A stretch of 64,000 bases of DNA, from positions 111,211,163 to 111,275,162 of the forward strand of contig OX465284.1 of NCBI GenBank assembly GCA_949987705.1, written 5' to 3'. Under the pieces are notes generated by a model. The model was not told the DNA's origin. It saw only the letters and a program-made list of their open reading frames with translations, and made no database searches. Source of the stretch: Thereva unica (Eukaryota; Arthropoda; Insecta; Diptera; Therevidae). Shown here in pieces: positions 55,852-64,000 of this stretch. The translations under genes and the position numbers were made by a program. The stretch's first letter is position 1. Every line of letters starts with the position of its first letter.

Positions 55852-58800
55852 ATGGAAATAAGCATTAAACCTTGGGAGAAGAACGGTTGGCCCGAAGAGA
55901 TTTTGACGAAGATCTATCGCGATTGGGGCATTGATGCCAGTCAGAAGCAACGATTCGACGTCGCCACGAAAAATTACATTAAATCACTCGAAATTAACGT
56001 AAATTAAATAAGATTTATTAAATGCAATAATAATGACGTTTGCTTCAACAGGATAAGGATTCTCGCGCTTACTACTACAAGAGCAGGTGTCAAAGTGAAA
56101 TTGGACATGCCGAACATGCTCTGAAAGATGCTGCCAAATCGTTTGGTAAGAATTATGGTCTGGTGTAGTTTAGAAGAGGGATTTTAATAATATTCTTTTG
56201 CAGATCTTAATGAGAAAAATCATCCGGCCAACCTGCAAGTGTGTGATGCTTGGTACGAGTTGAACAATTTCGAACATTGTAAAGTTGAATTGAGTAGAAA
56301 ATTGAGAAAATATGAGAAATGTATGCTGGAACCATTCGAAAATCGTATTGAAGTTGTAAGTATATGGCTTATGTCTTACCAAAAGATAGGTTAATGACAC
56401 AATTCGAAAATAACATAGCCACATTAGTCAAATCTATGGTGTCCATTGTGAATATCGTCAAATTGACACGATCAATATTCATTTCTTTTAGCACCCTCCC
56501 AGGATTAGTTCGCATGATGAGTTGAATTCGAGCCCAACTACATGTAGACGCGAGTCGAGTTGGATTATGGTCGACTGAACTCGATTCAACTCTTCTAAAT
56601 GGGTTGAGTTGAAATTATGCATATAGACGCGAGTTCAGTAATTGAGTATTTGAATTTAGTTGACAGTAGCATCTGTGATTTGTTTGTGATTTTAGGTAAC
56701 GCGGTCCTTTTTTATTTTCAACTCAACCTCAACTCAACTATTCAACTCATCATGTATACGTAGTAACAGTCTCCCCTTCTGTCCGTGAAGACATTTCGGT
56801 GAATGGAACAGCATAGATGAACTCATACGTTCCTTTCTGGCTGGCCACGCTTCCGGATAGGAGCGACTGGTGCATATGGTGGTGTGCCGGCATTCAAGGT
56901 GCGTCTGGACAGAGCTAAACTATGATATGTCCCGATGATGTCGTTAGGATTACTTGGATCTGCTAGTTCATACGAAGTAGGCCCTTTATAACGTAATACG
57001 ACACAGCGACCATCTCTCCTAGAGGCGAGTTTGGAGGTGAAGTGTAGGGTACGCCTACAGCGGCTGTGTGACGTTACCCAGACTATTTCTACGGGATGAC
57101 AATCAGGGTCGGGGCTTCTATGTTGGTCCTTGTAAGCTTTTCGTTAATCCTGTTTCTTCTTTATTGTTTCTCGAGCATTTCGCAAAATGTTAGCTGGTGC
57201 GGTCAGATATGGCGTTATCTCGGGAATAAAATTATCGCGGCCTGGGGGCCTCGGTAGTCTAGGGGTAAGGCGCCTGACTGCTATCCCAGAGGTCCCGGGT
57301 TCGAGTCCCGGCCAGCCCGACGGTCCTTCGCCTTTTCCACTTTCCCACCTATATAACTTTCCTTCTTTCTTCTTCCCTCTTTACATTCCTGATTCCTCGT
57401 GTCATAGCCTTCCTTAGCCCTTCCCCGCTCCACCAAAAGCGCATGTCATCGGTTGGTTGATGAGACTCGTTTCAGGAGACATACACTCCAGCGAGTTGTT
57501 TCTCGATGCCCCGTTGTCAGAGTCGCGATAGTAATGGTTGGGAGTAGGTGGACTGAAAATATCGCGGGAAGGTTGTGGCGGCTCCTTCCTCCCCGACTAG
57601 AGCTGCTGTTCGACATTGCACTCTGTACGAAGTCAACAGTATAAAGGGCTTTCCTGAGACTCTAGTCTTTCACATAAAAAAAAAATCGCATTGTATGATC
57701 AAACGAAGGTCTCGAAAAGTATCATTAGGCGCCCTAGGTAAAGATACCATTCATTATGTCTCTCTCCAACTAATATGGACAACTGAGTTTTTAAGTCCCG
57801 GCTCAATAGGGTTGACCTTGGGTGGTGTACTAGTGTGAAGCTCTGTTCTATATCTAAACAGTGGGTGATTTGTTGCATAACAGCGCTTATAGATTGTGTC
57901 CCGTTACCACTTACTATTCCGTCCGGAGCAGGCCGTATCGAACGAAGACTTCATTTATGAGTGTTGGGCGCTTTTCATCACGGTGGCTTCTGTTAAAGAA
58001 AATAATTCGTCTCACCTACTTGCTAGATCTCCCACAATAGATATCCATTTAAGTTTTTTCTCTGTTTCGGGAAGTGGTCTAAACAAATCCATGGCTAAGA
58101 CTTCAAACCTTTGTTGCAACACACAACCTTTGTGTCTGTACTAGGCCAGCTGGCTTTAGATTATTTACCACATATCTTTAGCATTCTAAATTTTTCTTAC
58201 AGTATTGAGTGACGTCGTGACGCATTCCAACCCAAAAATATCATGCAGCTATTTTTCGAAGAGTTCTTTCGAATCCCCAGTATCCTGCAGTAGGCCCATC
58301 ATGGTAAGTATGAAGAATCCCCGACTGTTCTTGTCTAGGTACAACTTGTTGAGCCTCTTCACTGTCGTTGTCTAGCTGTCTGGGGAAAAGAAAATGTATA
58401 AAGTACACCTCCTGATAAAAAATCAACTGTACCTATATGGAATGTTCTTAGCTCCATCAAGTCAGCTTCACTTTTAGTGATCGTTGAATCCATCGGAAGG
58501 CCGTCTTTGAATATTGCATCTATACCGTCTGCGTTGTATGTCCTCTCCTCTCTTCTTACTCCTCTCCTTTTGGGAGTATTTTTAACTGGGCTGATAAGTT
58601 GAGGTGTAGTCTACAAATTATTGAATTGAACTATGTCTGGATACATGTTTTGGTAACTCCTTCTCATAATTAATCTTGGGGTCGTGGGTCGAGCCCCACG
58701 TTGGGCGCCAATTTTTAGGGCGTATTTAGGGTATTTAAATAAACATTGGTTACTATGAAATAGACTGCGGTGTTGGTCGACGATAGAAAAACGAATTGAA

Positions 58801-61800
58801 AATCACAATGTACACCTATATTTAAAGCGTCCATCTTATTGAAATTATAGAACACTCTTTGTAAGGAATTTCACGAGGTCTCCTTTGCCCAGTTATTCCA
58901 CAATCATTCCATTGAAGAAAGACTACATATAAAGGTCACAACTAACGAAAATAGCAACTGGAATAACGACACGTCAATAAGTCGATCTTACTGAAGCTTA
59001 GTCGTTCACTGTGATAATACAAGACGTTTTTATTTGGATTTTGACTGGATCAATAAATATTTTTTGAGTATTTTACAGTGATTGTTCCACATTTCTCGAA
59101 TATTTGCGATGCATATCGAAATCCCATTCCAAATCGTATAACAGACATCGTCCATTTTCTAAGTCATGTAAATTTCTACTTCAAGCTGCGGTCCCGAGCT
59201 GCAATCTTTAAACATCTACAAGCTTCGATTCCGAAAAACATGGTCCCTTGTAAGCCCTCTGTCTTTCACATAAAAAACTAATAACAACTAGTGCAGCTTG
59301 TCTAAATCTTTGAGCATCAACATTCTTCTTAATAATCATTCTTTCACATATTTTAGATTGATGAAAATTTCCGAGATAGTCTGGGCGAATATTTGGGGCC
59401 TTTTTTACTTAAAACAAGGAAATATTTTTCACAAATTCTTGATGACATATATAAAGAAACTCATCAAGATCTAAGGCCGATGTGGAAGAGATTGAGGGAA
59501 GCAGATGAATGCGATGTCGTCAGTATTCTGCAAGAGGAGGTAAGAATTTTTGCATACTTTTAGGCAATATCTTCAAAACAAATATTCTTACCCAGGAAAT
59601 AATACTTCATCCAAGAGAAGTCGCTAGACGCGACCTATACTTCAAAGTCCTCAACCAGGTATATTTTCGCAGAATGTGGTTTGATGTGTATTTTATGAAA
59701 AGATTGCAAAATTCCAAAGCGATGCTATTGGATCAAACGCGTTCTGGTACACCGATTCTTGCTGATTGTGTTAAAATGAAATATAATACATCGATAAAAT
59801 TTTTGGTATGTATTTTTTCTTAATTAAAAAAATTCATAAATTTTTCACAAATAAAACAGAAAATGCTTCAAGCAAGAAGTCCTCTTTATGCAGAAAAGTT
59901 TAAAATGTTTCCAAATCAAAATGTTGCAAAGAAATTTGAAGAGGATCATCTCTACCGGATTCAGTATCAGACTAGGCGAGATATGTTCCTTATATTGAGC
60001 AAGATAAAGGATCTTAGACGAAGGAAGAAACTTAAGGTTTTAATACCATACATTGAGAAAGTCATGGGGGATTACGTTACAACAAAAACATTCCGGGTAA
60101 TGCCACGCAAATTTGAGTTCATCAACGAAGTCTACAATATTCTTGGGCTGGCTTACACCGATCAAATCATGGTTCCTGAAGATTTGATGTCTTTTCCAAT
60201 TAGAAATCGATTAATTAAGCTTATGCAGCTGCATGTGGATAAGGAAAAGGATTCAGTCTTAACATATCAGTTTGGGAACAAGGATACTTACCAAGAGCCC
60301 GATGCTATTGATTATGGTTATATTGATTACAAGTTTGTATCGGATTGTTTAGGCCCAATATGCTAGAGCCAAGAAAATGTTTCGGCTGTATAAAATCTAT
60401 TGAAAAATAATGGTCAAGAAATTGCACAGAAATATTTTCAGAGAAAAGAAATGAAACCAGAAATCTCGTATATTTTTAATGACGGACAGATGTCGCTCTT
60501 GATAAAATTTTAGTTTCTGCAATGAAAGCTAACTGTCAAAATGTCTGAACCATTGTCATTTTTTTTTTATTTAAAAATTTCTACGCTCTATCATACTGGG
60601 CTTATGATAGGTAGGTAGGATTTATATTTATTATTATTCTAGGAAATTGGTTACCCGTTTGGAAAAACGCTTACGCTTTGCTAAATATCCAATTGAGAGA
60701 TGTTATTTGCTGCATCAAATTGCTAGAAATCATCTTTCTCAAAGTAAATTCGAAGAATGTAATTCTGTGGCTAGGAAGAGCTTAGAAGGTATGTACACGA
60801 TCGGTTATAAACATAAGCATCAATAGCAGCCTAAGCAGATCCCATCAAGATACTAATGTTTATTTTCTTTAAATATCTTCATTGTCTTTAACTTGTTACT
60901 TACCACTTGTATAGTCACACCGAAAATGGAAATTCGATTCGCCGCGTGGAATGTACGAACAGGTCCACACGTAAGGCCAAAGGAAATCATAGTAATGGAA
61001 TTAACGAAATGCAAAAGATCAGTTGTTGCGCTGACGGAACTACGACTTATCGGGGACATTGACGATCATCTCGCCAACAATCGACGAATCGATGCCGCTT
61101 TACTATTCCGGTGGTGTGGAGCGAGAGGTCGGCGTCGGGTTTATTGCCGATCGACGGGCTGTCAGCATTCCAACCGATATCCGAACGTTTGGCTGTTATA
61201 ATCATCGATGAAACGATCAAGATCAATATCGAATACGTTTATTCGCCAAATGAGACCAGCATGGATGCGTACAAGGACGAATTTTACGATCAGCTTCAAC
61301 AGTCGCTGGATACGATACCTCTAACCTAGGGACTTTAATGAACATTCAGGTGCAGATCAAACCGGCTAGGAGGGAACTATGGACAAATTCGAACACGGAG
61401 TAATTAACTACAACGCCTTACGCTTCCTTTCGTTCGCAGCGTCAAGCAATTTGATCGTTGGCAACAGCATCTTCCGCCATCCACTCAAACACCAGCTCAC
61501 CGTGCGAAATCTATCCGGTAACAATTTGGCAATGATCGTGATCAGATCGTGACCCGTCGTCGTGGAACAAAGCGATCGTTATGTCAATTTGGAAGAAAGG
61601 CGACAGTTGGAAATGCGTCGATCGTCGGCAAAGTATTTACGAAAATCATACAATCGAGGCTACAGAAATAACAAGCGGGATTTAGACCAGATCGAGGATA
61701 CATTGTGTGATACACTCATTCCCATTATACATTTTCATATTTCTCAAATCACATTTTTTTTCACCTTAGGTAAATATTTTTAACGGGTCACACACAAGAG

Positions 61801-63461
61801 TTTTTTTTGTACAAATCATGCAGACTGAACGTTGCAATTTTTCCCCGATTTAGTAAAAACGTAAATAGGTCACACGGGTGCATCAAATTCTTGAGGCCCG
61901 GTGCGTGCAAATTGCTGACCCAAGGCAATTTACCTAAGGTGGGAATAATGATAATTATAGTTAGAGTAGAATAGATGTATAAGACAATTTTATATAAATA
62001 GAGCATATTAATTAAATAAAATTCAGTCGTTGTAAAACTGACGTTTGAGTGGGAAGCCAAAAACTTCCCTAAGCCCGGGAGTTAAGCTCTTCAATAGCTG
62101 CTCCACTTACTAATCGGAGTTAATGCTTCTATAGCTGCTCCATAGGAGTTAATGCCTTCGGGCTGCTCCAGGCAACGAGGAGGCAAAAGAAATCAGCTTA
62201 ATCTAGAAATAATAAAATAAAAATAAAACCGGCTAATGGTAGAAAGAATTCGTTGCGGCAAACGAACTGTCGTCGTTTTCATCGATTTCAAATCCGATTT
62301 CGATTGCATCGATTGGAACAGCTTGTGGGGAGCCTTGGAAACCGAACACGTGCCATTGAGAATCCTCCAACTTTTCCAAGCGTCGTACGATGACTCAACC
62401 AGCAGCGTTCGTATTCGAAGTGACTTATCAGAGGAGTTCCCGATTCAAACGGGTGTCTGACAGGGAGACGTCGCTTCGCCACTTATCCCGTGGCATCGAC
62501 GGCCGACGTTCACAACCGCTTCGGCCAGGCAGCATTCGCCTCGCTCGAGTTGTGCATGTGGAACGAAAAGTATTACCATCAAAACGAAAGTACGCCTTTA
62601 CCGAACGTTGATCTTTCCGATTCTTCTTTACGGATCGGAAAAGTAGACACTGCTCAAGTCGGACGTCAACAAGCTCGAGGTCTTCCAAATGCGATGCTTG
62701 AGGCAGATTCTCGACGTCTCAGTCCGCGATCGCCTTCGAAACCACACAGTTAGACAAAGACGCGATCAACAGACACTGATCGAAGAAGAAATACAAAAAC
62801 GTCGACTACGGTGGTTTGGATTTCTATGGCCAGACCGTCCGGCAGAATGGAGAAATCAGCGATCAGCGCGAAATAAACCTGGCTAAAGAATATCTCGCTC
62901 TTCGCTCTTAGAGGCCCAGAACACATAGGAATACACACCCTACTCGACTCTGTACGCTAGGCTAGTTAAATTTTTTTTATGGTCATATTCGGTTTCAGCG
63001 ATCCCAAAAACGGGGGGGGGGGGTGGTGTAGGCGGATGTACCCTCTGGGTCTTGACATTTTTTTTGTGTGCCTGTGTTATTAATAACTGAGAATTTATAT
63101 TAAAACAAAAAATAGAGAACTTGTTCCGGTTAAATATACCTACCTTTTTCTACATTTTTGATCATTTGAAACACAAACATCACTTACCTACTTACATATA
63201 TTCTTTTCCACAGAGGCATCAATTTGTAAAAACTACCTCTGGGCATTACTTGGGCACTTATTAATTTGTAAAGTGAATATCCAGCAACGAAAGCTGGAGA
63301 TTACAACTGATTCGTTGAAGAAGGCACGTCAAATTGCGAACAAATTGCACGATGGACGAATATCTGGTTTTTTAGAAACATGCCAGGCAATCAACGAACA
63401 AATGATTGTATTGAAGAAGAAAGCTTCCGGCGAGGATATTGAGTTGCAGCCGCAACAGTAG
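55852..63461 (+). CDS. Gene 2: TTC25/ODAD4-like tetratricopeptide protein, eight exons, 550 aa
   Basis: Exons, spliced by hand with GT..AG at each junction: 55852-55998, 56052-56145, 56204-56355, 59357-59539, 59596-59805, 59860-60332, 60643-60788 and 63214-63461. They total 1653 bases with no internal stop. Exon lengths equal those of gene 1 except the first (+3), the last (shorter) and exon 6, which equals gene 1 exons 6 and 7 joined (177+296=473). The product starts MEISIKPWEKNGWPEEIL, with YYYKSRCQSEIGHAEHALKD, LRPMWKRLRE, RRDLYFKVLNQVYFRRMW, KFEFINEVYNILGLAYTD, IERCYLLHQIARNHLSQ and IQQRKLEITTDSLKKARQIA, and ends LQPQQ. By eye about three quarters of residues match gene 1. The same tentative axonemal dynein-docking assignment applies. 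Large introns hold a gypsy relic with a SINE and an RTE LINE. Confidence 0.85.
56513..56754. mobile_element. MITE with CATGATGAGTTGAA inverted termini
   Basis: CATGATGAGTTGAA at 56513 is matched by TTCAACTCATCATG ending at 56754. The interior is full of GAGTTGAA motifs, so it is distantly like the 7817/50690 family. It lies in intron 3 of gene 2. Confidence 0.78.
56780..59083 (-). pseudogene. Ty3/gypsy (Osvaldo-like) retrotransposon relic in intron 3 of gene 2
   Basis: Minus-strand order from the right: a likely 5' LTR at about 59083-58717; a primer-binding site TGGCGCCCAACGTGGGGC ending near 58697; then, after a large deletion, the integrase zinc-binding region (GILHTYHDGPTAGYWGFERT) at about 58310-58245. 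The integrase core follows (FEVLAMDLFRPLPETEKK and a VNPIEPGLKN remnant) down to about 57770. After the SINE comes the C-terminal region (RRDGRCVVLRYKGPTSYELA, DPSNPNDIIGTYHSLAL, PIRKRGQP) at about 57040-56800. Frameshifts and stops throughout. The Osvaldo-like label rests on the primer-binding site and integrase wording and is tentative. Confidence 0.8.
57244..57685 (+). mobile_element. tRNA-derived SINE, full-length copy nested in the gypsy relic
   Basis: Head GGGGCCTCGGTAGTCTAGGG, exact B box GGTTCGAGTCC at 57298-57308, and the same body and GTCTTTCACATAAAAAA tail as at 44730-45193. It separates the gypsy integrase core from its C-terminal part. Confidence 0.88.
60470..60610 (-). mobile_element. 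Small element related to 49754-49935, in intron 6 of gene 2
   Basis: The minus strand reads ATAAGCCCAGTATGATAGAG, then TTTTGACAGTTAGC and TTATCAAGAGCGACATCTGT. This is the same order as 49754-49860. It is an independent insertion, because the introns differ. Confidence 0.55.
60925..62890 (+). pseudogene. RTE-like LINE relic, copy F, in the last intron of gene 2
   Basis: Endonuclease start FAAWNVRTGPHVRPKEII at about 60945, ALTELRLIGDIDDH, and YSPNETSMDAYKDEFYDQLQ at about 61240-61300. RT begins at about 61620 (ASIVGKVFTKIIQ, then GFRPDRG-type wording). An unrelated block of about 530 bases follows. RT resumes at 62235 with VERIRCGKRTVVVFIDFKSD, DCIDWNSLWGALETEHVPLR and DLSEEFPIQTGV. After a deletion, tail sequence RRLRWFGFLWPDRPAEW ends near 62890. 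Dead: frameshifts, deletion and insertion. Confidence 0.85.
61700..62230. mobile_element. Unclassified insertion within LINE copy F
   Basis: About 530 bases interrupt the RT reading between GFRPDRG and VERIRCGKR. It contains GGAGTTAATGC repeated with ATAGCTGCTCC-type blocks near 62115-62165 and AATAAAATAAAA near its end. It could be a solo LTR, but the ends are not defined. Confidence 0.45.
63012..63023 (+). repeat. Run of 12 G
   Basis: Uninterrupted G tract in the last intron of gene 2, just downstream of LINE copy F. Confidence 0.9.
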
Positions 63462-63591
63462 CCGCAGGAATAGAATGAGTTGTGGAGAAGAGTAGCATTT
63501 AGCAGCTGGCTGTGTAAGATAAATAGAACTTGACTACTACATATGTAATGTAGTATTATACATAATATCACACCAGGTGTATGTATATGTT

Positions 63592-63597
63592 ATTAAA
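63592..63597 (+). other. Candidate poly(A) signal ATTAAA for gene 2
   Basis: ATTAAA about 130 bases after the stop codon, the same variant as in gene 1. Inferred from position. Confidence 0.35.
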
Positions 63598-63790
63598 GTG
63601 TCCGTTAACGGAAATACACAATGCTGGCCATTTAATTAATTTCGTTTAATTTAATATTTTTAAGGTAAAAGATTAAAGGAAATTTGTTTTTACTTTATTT
63701 TCAACGATTGAGAACGTACCTGATTCAAGTTTGCAGCGCAACTGTCAAAGCAACAGCGCAGCCATTTTCGAATGTATGCTTTTGAGTAAT

Positions 63791-63911
63791 GGAAGGAAGT
63801 TTTTCTCTCGCTCTTTTACTCCTCCTTTCATCTTCTTCCATTATGTAACAAGATGACATAATGAAAGAAAGTGAAAAGAGGAGTAAAAGAGTGATCGAAA
63901 AACTTCCTTCC
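63791..63911. mobile_element. Hairpin element with about 56-bp arms
   Basis: GGAAGGAAGTTTTTCTCTCG at 63791 pairs with the arm ending GAAAAACTTCCTTCC at 63911. CTCTTTTACTCCTC / GAGGAGTAAAAGAG and CATTATGT / ACATAATG pair further in. The loop is a few bases. It lies 3' of gene 2. Confidence 0.75.
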
Positions 63912-64000
63912 GACTATCTGTCAAAATTTAACGTCAGCAATCTTTCATCTTTTAAATCTGTCTATTAATGACCAGTAAATGATGTTAGCTTCATCAAAAT

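Overview
This window looks like a piece of a large, repeat-rich insect nuclear genome, probably dipteran, though the order is an inference. The evidence is spliced genes with GT..AG introns, R1-, Jockey- and RTE-type LINEs, Ty3/gypsy relics, a tRNA-derived SINE, a Helitron/PIF1 helicase relic and many short palindromic DNA transposons (MITEs). Nothing looks bacterial: there are no operons and no CRISPR array.

The only apparently functional host genes are two divergent (head-to-head) paralogues. Gene 1 lies on the minus strand (45886-53586, nine exons, 571 codons). Gene 2 lies on the plus strand (55852-63461, eight exons, 550 codons). By hand splicing, both give complete open frames with matching exon lengths. 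The proteins resemble the insect TTC25/ODAD4-like group of tetratricopeptide proteins, linked to axonemal outer dynein arm docking. Their start codons are about 2.3 kb apart, which suggests an inverted duplication. Gene 1 has an extra intron carrying a Jockey LINE, a decayed second copy of exon 4, and a Gly/Gln/Glu-rich tail that gene 2 lacks.

From 1 to about 45 kb there is only transposable-element debris and unclassified DNA. An RTE-like LINE is present in six copies: 1-1410(-), 9943-11775(+), 25050-25560(-), 26962-27860(-), 36900-39345(+) and 60925-62890(+). A second RTE-like family is at 31624-32330(-). R1/LOA-like pieces are at 7130-7600, 17440-18830, 23970-24300 and 30330-31440, and a Jockey RT piece is at 21500-22040(-). 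Gypsy relics are at 4104-5300, 13620-14420 and 20370-21010. A Helitron/PIF1 helicase relic is at 42130-43860.

Between these lie short inverted-repeat elements, a 3 x 124-bp tandem array inside a possible 2.6-kb element, and a complex array sharing an ATGGCGGCC core. The introns of the paralogue pair are also filled with nested insertions, for example a hAT-type MITE within a Jockey LINE within an intron, and a SINE within a gypsy relic within an intron.
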